Below, one piece after another: positions 25,698 to 34,895 of a stretch of DNA of 64,000 nucleotides. The DNA lies in contig JAGOJU010000008.1 in NCBI GenBank assembly GCA_017994935.1, positions 1 through 64,000 on the forward strand, read 5' to 3'. The stretch's first letter is position 1. Every line of letters starts with the position of its first letter. Origin of the DNA: Opitutaceae bacterium. Lineage in GTDB: Bacteria > Verrucomicrobiota > Verrucomicrobiia > Opitutales > Opitutaceae. Made by a program: the position numbers and the translations under genes. The notes below the pieces were generated by a model, which saw only the letters and a program-made list of their open reading frames with translations, ran no database searches and was not told where the DNA came from.

Positions 25698-25904
25698 CTA
25701 TGGGCTGCGGTATCCGAGAATCCGGGCCGGGAGAAAGAGGATTGTCCGGACCAGGGCGAGCAGTGCGGCCATGGCCGAGCCGATGATGCGGAACGGAATG
25801 GAGAGCAGCCAGAGCAAGGGCCAGAGAAGGAGGACCAGCACCGCCAGGGGCCAGCAAAGTGCGAGAAGGAGCGCCCAGAGTATCAGTGTCAGCAGAATCT
25901 TCAT
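25698..25904 (-). CDS. Small hydrophobic membrane protein
   Basis: A 68-residue protein, mostly Leu/Ala/Trp/Ile, with two predicted transmembrane helices (about 4-37 and 44-62) and a short basic C-terminus (LPARILGYRSP). There is no recognisable domain. It lies on the same strand between the beta-barrel gene at 26028 and the GH42 gene. The extreme hydrophobicity across the frame is unlikely by chance in this GC-rich DNA. Function unknown. Confidence 0.6.
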   Translation of the reverse strand: MKILLTLILWALLLALCWPLAVLVLLLWPLLWLLSIPFRIIGSAMAALLALVRTILFLPARILGYRSP

Positions 25905-26027
25905 TTGCCCACGGATAACCCCGGAGATCGCTCAAAAGTTGCGCGAAAAAACAGGGCTGGATTGAGCCTGGCAAGGACTGATCGAGCCCGCCCGTCGCAT
26001 GCAACCTCGCTGGCCCCAATCGGGCGC

Positions 26028-27290
26028 TCAGAAGCGAGTCGTCAGACCGAGGCGGAATCCTCCGTGGCCCCCAATGTCAATGTCGGCTGTCCTGCCCGCG
26101 AGCGTCTGTTCGTACTTGCCGAGTTTCTCAAAGGTGACTCCGAGGAAAAATCCGGTGCGCTGCGTGAGCCACCACTCAGCATTCACCTCAGCGTAGGCAC
26201 CGTGGAGCAGTTTGCTGTAGGTTTCCTCCTCTTCGAAAGGAATCGAATAGGTTTCACTGATCACAAGCGATTCCTTCGCACGAAAAGTTGTCCCGAGATA
26301 TGCGCCCGCGTAACCCGCGCTTGCAGTAAGAGAGAAACGCTCTCCGAAGGGAATGCGGATCATGGGACCTACCCGGAAGAGGAAGTAGGCTCCCTTGATC
26401 TGCCAATTGCCGTCGATGTCCGCACCGTCCGCCGTTTGCACGACATTTCGCTGAAACGGTATGGATTCCAACGGTACCGTGGTTTCGAGATTTCCGCTGT
26501 AGACCGCTCCATTGGCCCCGACAAAATCACCCGATGATGGTGCGGTATACGGAGCGGAAGGAGGCGCGGCGATTCCAGACACACGGTAGTAGTCGGTGAG
26601 CACAGTGAGGTCCGCCTTCACCCGGCCGGATTCCTTCGCATTGATGTCGGTCACCCCCGCGCCAAAGAGGAAACCCCAATCGATCCGGCCGATCGAGCCG
26701 AGTCGTCGGCTGGCGGTAAGCTCAAAACCGGGGCCTGCTCCCGAATCCGCCAGCATTGAGGCACCGGAGGTCTTCGCAACATAGTCGTGCATCGCAATCA
26801 CCCCGGGCGACGAAATCTGGGAATCGGAGGAGTATGACCAACTGCGGGTGCGGCCCGGTGTGTAGGAAAGAAAGTCGGCGCTGACCTGGGTCTTGTTGCC
26901 CGTGCCACCCGGGTCGCTGGCATCCGGGATCTTGTTTCCATCCGCGTCAAAGATTTCCGCACGGATCGAGTAGCGACCGAACGGCGAGCTGATCGTCGTG
27001 CCATCAGCGTTCTTCTCATTGCTGCGCAGCGAATCGGCGTGAACGGCTCCATCCGCGTAGGTGCGATCCACCTCTCCGGCTTCGGGACCTTGCGGGGAGA
27101 AATTGGTGGAGACGGAACCGAGGCTGCCAAAGCTCACATTGGCACCGCCGATGAAACGAACGCCAACCGAGAACGAGGTGTTCCGGATCGGGCGAAATTC
27201 GACTGGGATGTCCGCGTAGTTGATTTGCGCGTGCGCTGAGGCGAATAGCCCGGACGCGGCCACGAGAACAAGGAGGCGAATGGATTTCAT
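26028..27290 (-). CDS. Outer-membrane beta-barrel protein of unknown function
   Basis: About 420 residues. The ATG at 27290 begins a clear signal peptide (MKSIRLLVLVAASGLFASAHAQ); a longer start at 27341 is unlikely. The rest alternates short amphipathic strands and glycine/serine turns, with a Gly/Asp-rich loop (FDADGNKIPDASDPGGTGN) that resembles a calcium-binding loop. It ends GGFRLGLTTRF, with the terminal Phe recognised by the Bam machinery. No family name is supported. It is likely a porin-like or surface barrel. The small membrane protein at 25698 lies downstream on the same strand. Confidence 0.75.
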   Translation of the reverse strand: MKSIRLLVLVAASGLFASAHAQINYADIPVEFRPIRNTSFSVGVRFIGGANVSFGSLGSVSTNFSPQGPEAGEVDRTYADGAVHADSLRSNEKNADGTTISSPFGRYSIRAEIFDADGNKIPDASDPGGTGNKTQVSADFLSYTPGRTRSWSYSSDSQISSPGVIAMHDYVAKTSGASMLADSGAGPGFELTASRRLGSIGRIDWGFLFGAGVTDINAKESGRVKADLTVLTDYYRVSGIAAPPSAPYTAPSSGDFVGANGAVYSGNLETTVPLESIPFQRNVVQTADGADIDGNWQIKGAYFLFRVGPMIRIPFGERFSLTASAGYAGAYLGTTFRAKESLVISETYSIPFEEEETYSKLLHGAYAEVNAEWWLTQRTGFFLGVTFEKLGKYEQTLAGRTADIDIGGHGGFRLGLTTRF

Positions 27291-27640
27291 GCAGTTTGGG
27301 ACGAAAGTGGGACGTTGGGGGACGGCGTTTGTTTCATGCAAAGTCGATCTGCCGTCAGCGGGCTTCGCCGAAAGCGATACGATTCGAGTAGGCCGTGGAA
27401 GCGGACGTCATGCGGAAAAGGGTTTGAGGGAAAAAGATACCTGGGTGCACGTCAAGCGGGGCGTATCCGTTCTATTCGAGCGGTCGGGAGGGGGTGAAAG
27501 GCGCACGGTCTGCCCGCAAAAGCTCGTGGATGGCAGCTGCGAGTTAAGCGAGGAACGATCCCGGGAGACGTTGGGATGGGGTGGCGCAAAGATATTCTGC
27601 GCTTGGCGTTACAGATTTCGCCCGCACAAAGAAAGGGATC
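27291..27640. other. Intergenic region between divergent barrel and acyltransferase genes
   Basis: About 350 nt that must hold both divergent promoters. No repeat, RNA gene or clear promoter elements were recognised. An in-frame extension of the acyltransferase gene reaches back to 27581 but codes for no conserved sequence. Confidence 0.45.
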
Positions 27641-28330
27641 ATGCCGTTGCCATCCTCATCTCCAAGCCGCGACTCGCAGCGCGTAAGTGGCTGGAAGAGG
27701 TCGGTTTTTGAGATTCTGGGAAGGATTGTGCACCTTTGGGGAAGAAGCCTCCGGTTCGAGGTGCCTCCGGAAGACGAGTTTGCGTTGAAATACCGGGAAG
27801 TGCCGGTGGCGATAACGCTCTGGCACAATCGGCTGTTCCTGGGGGCAGAGATATTCCGGCGCTTCCGCACGCATCGCCCGGTGTATGCACTGATCAGCGC
27901 CAGCAAGGACGGGGCGTGGCTGGAGGCGTTCTTCGAAATTGTGGGGATGCGTGCGATCCGGGGATCAAGCAGCAAAGGGGGACGTGAAGCGGCGACTGCC
28001 TTGATCGACGTGCTGCGGCAGGGAAATGACATTGGAATCACGCCGGACGGACCGCGGGGCCCCTGTTATGAGGTCAAGCCGGGCGCCTTGATTGTCACTC
28101 GCCGCGCGGAGGCTCCGATGCTTCTTCTGGGCGGGGCTTTTGAGTCGGCCTGGCGGCTTCGAAGCTGGGATGGTTTCTACCTGCCGAAGCCGTTTTCCCG
28201 CGTTCGCGTTACTGGAGAGCTGGTTGACCTCTCGAAGGCGGGTGATCGCGCCCATAGTGTCGAAGTTCTCGCCGCCCATTTGAAACGAATGAATCCAGAC
28301 GGATGTCACGTTCCCTTTGATGTGATCTGA
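27641..28330 (+). CDS. Lysophospholipid acyltransferase-like protein (DUF374 family)
   Basis: About 229 residues from the ATG at 27641. The motifs fit the DUF374 branch of the acyltransferases: ITLWHNRLFLG (HN in place of the usual HX4D), ALISASKDG, GSSSKGG, and the substrate-binding block GITPDGPRGP. Proteins of this group often act on lipid A or phospholipid precursors at the inner membrane. No transmembrane helix is evident beyond a hydrophobic N-terminal stretch. An epimerase gene starts 10 nt downstream, so the two are probably co-transcribed. Substrate not determined. Confidence 0.82.
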   Translation: MPLPSSSPSRDSQRVSGWKRSVFEILGRIVHLWGRSLRFEVPPEDEFALKYREVPVAITLWHNRLFLGAEIFRRFRTHRPVYALISASKDGAWLEAFFEIVGMRAIRGSSSKGGREAATALIDVLRQGNDIGITPDGPRGPCYEVKPGALIVTRRAEAPMLLLGGAFESAWRLRSWDGFYLPKPFSRVRVTGELVDLSKAGDRAHSVEVLAAHLKRMNPDGCHVPFDVI

Positions 28331-28340
28331 AGCGTGTGCC

Positions 28341-29258
28341 ATGAACCCGCTTTTCGGAAGTGAAGGATCGGCAGACGTGAACCCCAGCGGGAGGCAACTG
28401 CTGGTCCTCGGTGCGGGCTATGTCGGCGAGGCGGTTTGCCGATGGGCGCTTCAACATGGAGTCGTCACCAGCGCGGTGACGAGAAATTTTGCGAATGCGC
28501 AGCGGCTGACGGGGCTGGGAGTGCAGTGTGTGGTTGCGGACATCGCGAGCCATGACTGGCACACGCAGGTGCCCGAGACGCCTGATTTTGTGGTCAACTG
28601 TGTGAGCTCGGGAAGAGGGGGGATCGAAAGCTATCGTCACAGCTATCACGACGGTATGGCCTCGATGATAACCTGGGCACAGGGATGCCGAAGGGTGGGC
28701 ACGATGGTGTACACGAGCAGCACATCTGTTTACCCGCAGGGTGGTGGAGTCCGGGTCGATGAGTCGGCACCGCTTCAGCCCCCTGCATCGGAACGCGCTG
28801 GGATTCTCGTGGCTGCCGAGGGCATTGCGCGAACCTGGCCTGGGAGGGTCTTTATCCTCAGGCTGACGGGCATCTATGGTCCCGGGCGGCATCATCTGCT
28901 CGACGCGTTGCGGGCCGGGGAGGCGGTTTTCCCGGGCAAGGGTGGACATCGGTTGAACCTCGTGCATCGCGATGACATCGTTTCCGCCGTATGGCAGGCG
29001 CTGACTGCGGAGCCTGCGATTCCGGGGCAGGTCTTCAATGTCACGGATGACGAGGCTGTGACCAGGGCCGATCTTGTGGGCTGGCTGAGCGCGCGCCTGG
29101 GTCGTACCATGCCGTCGTTTGAAAGCCACGCTCCCGGTGGACGCAGGAGCGTCGTGCCCGAACGAACAATCGACAACGCCCGAATCAAGAGCGTGTTGGG
29201 ATGGACTCCCTGCCATCCGAGTTTCCGTGAAGGTTACCGGCAGATACTTGGAGCTTGA
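28341..29258 (+). CDS. NAD(P)-dependent epimerase/dehydratase, extended SDR family
   Basis: A 305-residue protein. The Rossmann motif LLVLGAGYVGEAV (about 20-32) binds the dinucleotide. SGRGG and YTSSTSVYPQGG give the Ser/Thr-Tyr region, and LRLTGIYGPGRH and LNLVHRDDIVSAVW are typical of the sugar-epimerase-like SDRs. The active-site YxxxK is not in the canonical form: a Tyr is present in TSVYPQ but the spaced lysine is missing. The protein belongs to the YeeZ-like atypical SDR group. Substrate unknown. It is co-directional with the acyltransferase upstream and ybaB-recR downstream. Confidence 0.82.
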   Translation: MNPLFGSEGSADVNPSGRQLLVLGAGYVGEAVCRWALQHGVVTSAVTRNFANAQRLTGLGVQCVVADIASHDWHTQVPETPDFVVNCVSSGRGGIESYRHSYHDGMASMITWAQGCRRVGTMVYTSSTSVYPQGGGVRVDESAPLQPPASERAGILVAAEGIARTWPGRVFILRLTGIYGPGRHHLLDALRAGEAVFPGKGGHRLNLVHRDDIVSAVWQALTAEPAIPGQVFNVTDDEAVTRADLVGWLSARLGRTMPSFESHAPGGRRSVVPERTIDNARIKSVLGWTPCHPSFREGYRQILGA

Positions 29259-29318
29259 AGCCCGGGCCCGATTGTTTGTCTCTGGCACTTTGCAACGTTC
29301 AACCTTCCACACACTCCC

Positions 29319-29627
29319 ATGGCCGGCGTAGGCAAACTTCTCAAGCAAGCACAGAAAATGCAGAAATCGATCGAGGGCCTGCAGTCGCAGCTCGAATCGA
29401 AGGAACTCGATTTCACCGCCGGAGGTGGAGCGGTAAAAATCCGGATCAATGGCGCAGGAAGGTTTCTCGCGCTGACGCTTGATCCGGAATTCCTGAAGGA
29501 GGACGCGAAGATTGTGGGTGAAACGATCCTGCAGGCGGTACAGGATGCGGCCAAGCAGGCGAAGGAATTCAATGATGCGGAGATGCAGAAGGTCACGAGC
29601 GCGTTTCAGATGCCAGGGATGTTCTGA
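29319..29627 (+). CDS. ybaB: YbaB/EbfC-family nucleoid-associated protein
   Basis: A 102-residue protein with the whole YbaB/EbfC fold: N-terminal helix GKLLKQAQKMQKSIEGLQ, central strands (FTAGGGAVKIRINGAGR), LDPEFL, and a C-terminal helix (VQDAAKQAKEFND). The family forms tweezer-shaped DNA-binding dimers. It lies 92 nt before recR, the conserved ybaB-recR order (dnaX, usually third, is not here), which suggests co-expression with recombination repair. Confidence 0.93.
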   Translation: MAGVGKLLKQAQKMQKSIEGLQSQLESKELDFTAGGGAVKIRINGAGRFLALTLDPEFLKEDAKIVGETILQAVQDAAKQAKEFNDAEMQKVTSAFQMPGMF

Positions 29628-29719
29628 ACCCATTGTTTCCAGCCGTGCATGCCCGGCAACCGGCTATGCCGCCAGGGCCGCAACAGCAGGCCTTTCCCTG
29701 ATCCCTCCCCGCCACTCTC

Positions 29720-30316
29720 ATGGCCACGGCCTTTGAACACCTTCAGCACCTGCTGAAACAATTGCCGGGACTCGGCTACCGTTCCGCAGAAAAGATTGCC
29801 CTTCACCTCCTCGTTGAAAGGCCCGAGCGTCTGCCGCAACTGGTCGAAGCGTTGCAGGATGCCGCGCGATCAGTCCGAAGGTGTGTGTCCTGCGGCAATC
29901 TTGCCGAGGGCGAACGGTGTGCGGTCTGTGCCGATGAAACACGCGATCGTGGTGTCGTGTGTGTCGTCGAACAGGTGCCGGATCTTGCCGCGCTGGAGCG
30001 GAGCGGAGCGCATCGCGGGGTCTATCATGTTCTCCACGGAAAACTGTCGCCCATTGCCGGTGTCGGCCCGGAACAGCTGAATCTCGCGCCCTTGCTCGAA
30101 CGGGCTCGAAGCGGCGAGATCCGCGAACTCATCCTTGCACTCTCCAACGACGTCGAAGGTGAGGCCACGTGCCATTACCTGACCGCACAGCTTCCGGGAG
30201 ACCGCGAAGTCACGGTATCGCGCATCGGGTTCGGGCTGCCCAGTGGAGGTGGTGTGCTTTACGCGGATTCAGTCACCCTGAAGAACGCGCTGGATGGCCG
30301 GCGTACGTATTCCTGA
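29720..30316 (+). CDS. recR: Recombination protein RecR
   Basis: A 198-residue protein of normal length. The helix-hairpin-helix LPGLGYRSAEKIALHLL (15-31) is followed by a Cys4 zinc finger (C55, C58, C67, C70) and a Toprim domain (VVCVVEQVPDLAALERSG onward). The C-terminal GFGLPSGGGVLYAD block precedes the helix needed for the ring. RecR with RecO (and RecF) loads RecA on SSB-coated gaps. It is downstream of ybaB and converges on ilvB with a hairpin between them. Confidence 0.96.
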   Translation: MATAFEHLQHLLKQLPGLGYRSAEKIALHLLVERPERLPQLVEALQDAARSVRRCVSCGNLAEGERCAVCADETRDRGVVCVVEQVPDLAALERSGAHRGVYHVLHGKLSPIAGVGPEQLNLAPLLERARSGEIRELILALSNDVEGEATCHYLTAQLPGDREVTVSRIGFGLPSGGGVLYADSVTLKNALDGRRTYS

Positions 30317-30326
30317 AGCCTCACAT

Positions 30327-30349
30327 GGTGACCGACCTGTTCGGTCACC
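30327..30349. terminator. Hairpin between convergent recR and ilvB
   Basis: A perfect 9-bp stem (GGTGACCGA/TCGGTCACC) with a 5-nt loop sits in the 45-nt gap between two convergent genes. No U-run follows on either side, so it may act as a weak bidirectional terminator or a 3'-end stabiliser. Confidence 0.55.
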
Positions 30350-30361
30350 GGAGGCGCGGGA

Positions 30362-32149
30362 CTACTTGAGGATGATGTCCTTCACGGACCGGCCGGCCGG
30401 GATCATTGGAAGCACGTGCTCGGTGTAGGGGACAATGATGTCGAGGACATACGGTCCATTGTGATCGAGCATCTCCTGGATGGCTTCCTTGAGCTCGCTC
30501 TTCTTGATTATGCGCCGTCCCTTGATGCCAAAGCCTTCGGCGATTTTCACGAAATCCGGGTACAGTCCCGCGGGGTTGTCGGGCCCCCCGACATTCTTTT
30601 CGTCGCCCAGGATCGTGTTGCCGCGAACGCTGCCATAGAAGCGGTCCTCCCATTGCACGACCATGCCGAGGTGCTGGTTGTTCAGGATCATGGCCTTGGC
30701 GGCGATCTTCTCGATATGCGCGGTGGCCAGTTCCTGGATGTTCATGACAAAGGAACCGTCGCCATCGATATCGATGACCTGCTTGTCCGGACAGGCCACC
30801 TTGGCACCGAGTGCCGCGGGATATCCATAGCCCATGGTTCCGAGGCCGAGCGAGCTGATGTAGCGACGTGGCTGGTCGAAACGATAAAACTGGGCTGCCC
30901 ACATCTGGTGCTGCCCCACGCCGGTCGTGATGATGGCATCACCCTTCGTCAATTCATAGAGTGCCGCCACCGCCTCCTGGGGAAGAATGTGCGGACTCTT
31001 GCCGAAGCCCGCCGAGGAATCAAAGGGGTACTCTTTCTTCCAGGTCGAGATTTGCTCCTGCCATGGCTTGGTGTCGGGCGGAGTGAACTTGGCGGCCTTG
31101 GCCAGCTCGACCAGACGGCCGAGCGCATATTTGATGTCGCTGAGGATCGGCAGGTGGACACGTTTGTTCTTGTTGTGTTCGGTCGCATCGATGTCGACGT
31201 GGACGATCCTGGCGCCCGCAGCAAACTTGTTGACGTCACCCGTGATGCGGTCGTCGAAACGCGCACCGAAACAGAGCAGGAGGTCACACTGGTCAACCGC
31301 CCAGTTTCCGAACGCGGCACCATGCATTCCAAACCAGCGCATGGAGAGCGGGTGCGTTTCAGGAAAGCCGCCGACGCCCATGAGGGTGGTGGCTACCGGC
31401 ACGTTTGTCGCCTCGGCGAAAGCCTTCAGCTCCCGGTGGGCTTCGCCGGAAATAATGCCGCCACCCGTATAGAGAACCGGCCGTTTTGCCTCGGCGATCA
31501 GGGCGAGCACCTGGCGCAGCGCATCGTCCGTTGCATGGTGAACCTCGCTGATGAGCGGGTTCTTGAACTCGACGGTTGCCGGGAAGACCGGCTGATAGCG
31601 CGCCTGCTGGACGTCCTTCGGAATGTCGATGACGACAGGGCCGGGGCGACCCGAGCGGGCCAGGTGAAAGGCCTCCTTGAAGATGCGTGGCAGGTCGTGC
31701 ACGTTGAGCACGAGGTAGGAGTGCTTGACGATCGGGAGGGTGATTCCGAAGAAGTCGGTTTCCTGGAATGCGCTCTTTCCAATGAACTTGGAGAAGACCT
31801 GCCCCGTGATGGTCACCAGCGGGGTCGAGTCCATGTAGGCATCGGCAATGGCGGAAACCAGATTGGTCGCGCCCGGACCGCTGGTGGCCATGCAGACACC
31901 GACTTTTCCGGTGGCGCGGGCATAGCCCTCGGCCGCAAACGCGCCGCCCTGTTCGTGGCGCGGCAGGATCACCCGGACCTTCCCGGATCTTGCAAACGCC
32001 TGGTGAAGTTCCTGGGATGCGCCGCCCGGATAGGCAAATATCGCATCGACTCCCTCGCGGACGAGGCACTCGACAACAGAATCAGCACCGTTCATTTCGC
32101 GGCCAATTTCAGGTTGAGGAAACGCGGAGGGCGAGGTCGTGGATTTCAT
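30362..32149 (-). CDS. ilvB: Acetolactate synthase large (catalytic) subunit
   Basis: About 595 residues from the ATG at 32149 ([10 protein letters not shown]); MNGADS at 32095 is a possible shorter start, and the reading back to 32263 is not conserved. The N-terminal ThDP domain has [12 protein letters not shown] and the catalytic Glu in [20 protein letters not shown]. The middle FAD-type domain has YTGGG and [15 protein letters not shown]. The C-terminal ThDP-binding motif is GDGSFVMN...NNQ. It condenses pyruvate (or pyruvate and 2-oxobutyrate) in the first committed step of valine, leucine and isoleucine synthesis. The regulatory subunit gene ilvN is not adjacent downstream. Confidence 0.95.
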   Translation of the reverse strand: MKSTTSPSAFPQPEIGREMNGADSVVECLVREGVDAIFAYPGGASQELHQAFARSGKVRVILPRHEQGGAFAAEGYARATGKVGVCMATSGPGATNLVSAIADAYMDSTPLVTITGQVFSKFIGKSAFQETDFFGITLPIVKHSYLVLNVHDLPRIFKEAFHLARSGRPGPVVIDIPKDVQQARYQPVFPATVEFKNPLISEVHHATDDALRQVLALIAEAKRPVLYTGGGIISGEAHRELKAFAEATNVPVATTLMGVGGFPETHPLSMRWFGMHGAAFGNWAVDQCDLLLCFGARFDDRITGDVNKFAAGARIVHVDIDATEHNKNKRVHLPILSDIKYALGRLVELAKAAKFTPPDTKPWQEQISTWKKEYPFDSSAGFGKSPHILPQEAVAALYELTKGDAIITTGVGQHQMWAAQFYRFDQPRRYISSLGLGTMGYGYPAALGAKVACPDKQVIDIDGDGSFVMNIQELATAHIEKIAAKAMILNNQHLGMVVQWEDRFYGSVRGNTILGDEKNVGGPDNPAGLYPDFVKIAEGFGIKGRRIIKKSELKEAIQEMLDHNGPYVLDIIVPYTEHVLPMIPAGRSVKDIILK

Positions 32150-32310
32150 TGATATGCGTGAAGACGGAAAGGGTAAAAATTGCCCGCATGCCATCCGGCT
32201 TGCAAGAGTGAAAAATGGCGCAGGCCGGTGGCGTTGACGGATTTCGCAAGGGCGACCGCGCACCAGAGAAAGTTCTGGTCATGCCAGGGCCGCCTTGTCT
32301 CGTTCTCTGC

Positions 32311-33105
32311 ATGATCAAGCTGCTCTTCATCGGTGACATCGTCGGTCGTCCGGGCCGGGAGATCGTGATTTCGGAGGTCGGTGCGATGCGGGCCGAGCAT
32401 GCGTTGGATTTCGTGATCGCAAATGCGGAGAATTCGGCAGCCGGCGCGGGGATCACCGCAACGATTGCCCGCACGTTGCTTGCCGCCGGTGTGGACGTGA
32501 TCACGTTGGGCGACCACGTCTGGGATCGGAAAGGTTTTGAAAGCGAAATTGGCGGACTCGATCGCGCCTGCCGCCCTGCAAATTTGCCGCCCTCGTGCCC
32601 GGGCAGGACCCACGTCATTGTCGAGCAGAAGGGATTTCGCCTCGCCGTGCTCACCGTCCTGGGTCGCCAGTTCATGGGAATGAAGGCGGATTGTCCCTTC
32701 CGTGCGGCGGATGCCCTCGCGGCGGGCATCGCGTCCGAATGTGCCGCCGATGGCATTTTTGTGGAGTGCCACGCGGAGGCCACGAGCGAAAAGCAGGCGC
32801 TGGGCTGGCACCTCGACGGAAGGGCGGTGGCGGTCGTGGGGTCGCATACGCACGTCGCAACCGCAGACTTCGCGGTGCTGCCCAAGGGAACGGCATTTGG
32901 GTGCGATGCGGGCATGACCGGTTCGCACGAAAGTGTGCTGGGACGCGAGATCGCTCCGTCCATTGCGCGATTCATCGATGGGATGCCGAGGCGACTGGAG
33001 GTGGCGGAACGGGATGTGCGGCTCTCGGGGGTCATTGTGGAATACGATCCCGCTTCCCGTAGGGCTGTCCGCTGCAATCCTGTCCAGCGCCGTCTGGAAA
33101 AATGA
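32311..33105 (+). CDS. YmdB-family metallophosphoesterase (TIGR00282)
   Basis: About 264 residues from the ATG at 32311 (MIKLLFIGDIVGRPGRE), the family's canonical beginning; the 32 codons before it are not conserved. Metal-site motifs are GDIVG, NAENSAAGAGIT, GDHVWD, VECHAEATSEK and GSHTHVATAD, all in the expected order. The family hydrolyses 2',3'-cyclic and cyclic phosphodiesters and in Bacillus affects RNA turnover and biofilm decisions. The gene diverges from ilvB with only about 160 nt between the chosen starts. Confidence 0.92.
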   Translation: MIKLLFIGDIVGRPGREIVISEVGAMRAEHALDFVIANAENSAAGAGITATIARTLLAAGVDVITLGDHVWDRKGFESEIGGLDRACRPANLPPSCPGRTHVIVEQKGFRLAVLTVLGRQFMGMKADCPFRAADALAAGIASECAADGIFVECHAEATSEKQALGWHLDGRAVAVVGSHTHVATADFAVLPKGTAFGCDAGMTGSHESVLGREIAPSIARFIDGMPRRLEVAERDVRLSGVIVEYDPASRRAVRCNPVQRRLEK

Positions 33106-33130
33106 AAAAGCCGCACCGGTCGGTGCGGCT
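33105..33130 (-). terminator. Rho-independent terminator of sodA
   Basis: A 10-bp perfect stem (AGCCGCACCG/CGGTGCGGCT) is followed on the minus strand by TTTTTC and then another T-run. It begins 26 nt after the sodA stop. Read on the plus strand it lacks a U-run, so it serves the sod transcript. Confidence 0.85.
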
Positions 33131-33155
33131 GCAAGGCAGAGACAACGGGAATTTT

Positions 33156-33785
33156 CTACGTCGCTTTCGTGAAATTCCGTTCGGCGGCGTCCCAATCGAC
33201 AACGTTCCAGAATGCAGCGACGTAGTCCGGACGGCGATTCTGGTAGTTCAGGTAATAGGCGTGTTCCCAGACATCGAGACCGATCACCGGCTTGCCTTCG
33301 AAACCCGCCACCGCCTTGCCCATGATAGGGCTGTCCTGATTGGCGGTGGAGCCCACGGAAAGTTTCCCATCTGCGCCGACCGCGAGCCACGCCCATCCGG
33401 ACCCGAAGCGGGTCGCGGCGGCCTTTCCGAACTCCGCCTTGAAGTTGTCGAAACTTCCGAAGGCGGCGTGGAGAGCGTCGGCCAGCCTGCCCTTGGGGGC
33501 GCCGCCCTTGCCCGGACCGAGGATGGTCCAGAAGAAGGAGTGATTGCTGTGCCCGCCGGCGTTATTTCGGATGGCACCGCGGATTGCCTCAGGCACCTTG
33601 GAGAGGTCGGCGATCAGAGTGTCGACCGGAAGTGCGGCAAGCGCAGCATGGTCCTTGAGCGCATTGTTGGCGTTCGTGATGTAGGCCTGATGGTGTTTCG
33701 TATGATGAATCTCCATCGTTTTCGCATCAATGTGCGGGACGAGGGCATCGTACGCATAAGGCAGTTTGGGAAGTTCGTAGGCCAT
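33156..33785 (-). CDS. sodA: Superoxide dismutase [Mn], Fe/Mn family
   Basis: A 209-residue protein, full length. Metal ligands are H27 (EIHHTKHH), H82 ([10 protein letters not shown]), D171 and H175 ([18 protein letters not shown]). GGHxNH together with the NQDSPIMG block fits the manganese type better than the iron type, though cambialistic enzymes cannot be excluded. It converts superoxide to peroxide and oxygen in the cytoplasm, and no signal peptide is present. It is a single-gene transcript with its own terminator. Nothing unusual in sequence. Confidence 0.95.
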   Translation of the reverse strand: MAYELPKLPYAYDALVPHIDAKTMEIHHTKHHQAYITNANNALKDHAALAALPVDTLIADLSKVPEAIRGAIRNNAGGHSNHSFFWTILGPGKGGAPKGRLADALHAAFGSFDNFKAEFGKAAATRFGSGWAWLAVGADGKLSVGSTANQDSPIMGKAVAGFEGKPVIGLDVWEHAYYLNYQNRRPDYVAAFWNVVDWDAAERNFTKAT

Positions 33786-33863
33786 AGAGTATTCCTTTCT
33801 TGTTTTCTAATCGAGTGATCCAACAAACCAGAGGGCAAACAGTTGCCGCTAGTCGCGACGACG

Positions 33864-34433
33864 TCAACCGCCTTGCGCGGATTGCGCCTCGGGAGAGTCC
33901 AGATCGGCGGACTTTGAATCGCGCCGCTTCATCTGGAAAAATGCCTGAAGCAGGGCGCGACACTCCTCTTCGAGCACGCCGCCCTGGGTTAGCTCAAGGT
34001 GATGGTTCACCTTGGGCAGGTCATTGAGATTGGTTGCCCCCCCGAGACAGCCCATCTTGGGATCCGGAACGGCGAAGCAGACGCGTTTGACACGCGACAT
34101 CAGCATGGCTCCGGAGCACATGGGGCAGGGCTCCTTGGTCACGTAGACGGTTGCACCTTCAAGCCGCCAGTCACCCAAGGCCGCAGCTGCCTGGGTGAGG
34201 GCCAGCATTTCCGCGTGGGCCGTGGGATCCTTGGCGCCCTCGACCGTGTTGTGCGACGCGGCAATGATTTCGCCGTGACGCTCGATCACACAGCCGATGG
34301 GCACCTCGTCCTGCCGCCAGGCGTCGATGGCCCCGTTGAAGGCGAGACTCATGAAGTAGAGATCGTCGCGCTGCAGTTCGGACGGGAAGCGTTTTTCAAA
34401 CGGACAAGGGACGTGTGCGCCTGCTTTTGGCAT
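33864..34433 (-). CDS. tadA: tRNA-specific adenosine deaminase TadA (cytidine/deoxycytidylate deaminase fold)
   Basis: A 189-residue protein. The zinc site is H73-A-E75 (TAHAEM, catalytic Glu E75) and P-C103-x-x-C106 (EPCPMCSGAM), followed by the tRNA-binding helix region (MSRVKRVCFAVPDPKMG, LNDLPKVNHHLELTQGG). TadA converts A34 to inosine in tRNA-Arg(ACG). The C-terminal 25 residues are longer and more polar than usual. A shorter start at MSLAFNG is possible, but the DDLYFM before it matches the family N-terminus, so I kept this one. It is divergent from infA. Confidence 0.9.
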   Translation of the reverse strand: MPKAGAHVPCPFEKRFPSELQRDDLYFMSLAFNGAIDAWRQDEVPIGCVIERHGEIIAASHNTVEGAKDPTAHAEMLALTQAAAALGDWRLEGATVYVTKEPCPMCSGAMLMSRVKRVCFAVPDPKMGCLGGATNLNDLPKVNHHLELTQGGVLEEECRALLQAFFQMKRRDSKSADLDSPEAQSAQGG

Positions 34434-34572
34434 GTCGGATGCGGAAGTCTTGACGGGAGGCCAATGGAGTAAACCCTTGACTTAACGCGATCATTTTGTC
34501 CTTTTACGGGCCTCTTTTTCCAAATTTTCCGCATGATTCATAGCAAAGCACCAAGGGTTCGGACACACTGAC

Positions 34573-34836
34573 ATGGCCGACGACAAATCGATTGAAGTTG
34601 AAGGCAAGATAGTTGCGGTGCTGCCGGGCACAATGTTCAAGGTGCAGCTTGCCAATGGGCATGTTGTTTTGGCTCACATCTCCGGCAAACTCCGGAAAAA
34701 TTTCATCAAGATTGCCGCGGGTGACAGCGTGAAGATGGAAATGAGCCCGTATGATCTCGACAAGGCGCGCATCACGTACCGCATGAAGGATGAGCGTCCG
34801 GCGATGAGCAGACCGACGCCCAGGCGGCGTTACTGA
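34573..34836 (+). CDS. infA: Translation initiation factor IF-1
   Basis: An 87-residue OB-fold protein with the classic IF-1 sequence ([57 protein letters not shown]). The C-terminal 14 residues, [10 protein letters not shown], extend beyond the usual end. IF-1 occupies the A site of the 30S subunit during initiation. The intergenic region upstream is shared with divergent tadA. The xer-type recombinase gene follows after about 60 nt. Confidence 0.96.
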   Translation: MADDKSIEVEGKIVAVLPGTMFKVQLANGHVVLAHISGKLRKNFIKIAAGDSVKMEMSPYDLDKARITYRMKDERPAMSRPTPRRRY

Positions 34837-34895
34837 CCCGGCGAGATGAGTGCTGCCCGTGCGTCTTGCGCCCCGCTGCACTGGAAGGGGTGCGA

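Noticed and set aside
28209..29633. A 474-residue minus-strand frame over the epimerase and ybaB
   Set aside because: It shadows two clear plus-strand genes; composition is arginine/histidine-rich and unconserved.
30416..32152. A 578-residue open frame on the plus strand, antisense to ilvB
   Set aside because: The minus strand carries an intact acetolactate synthase with all motifs. The plus frame has no domain or signal and is a GC-rich codon-bias shadow.
34477..34520. TTGACT before infA as a sigma-70 -35 element
   Set aside because: No acceptable -10 hexamer at 16-18 nt; too weak to report as a promoter.
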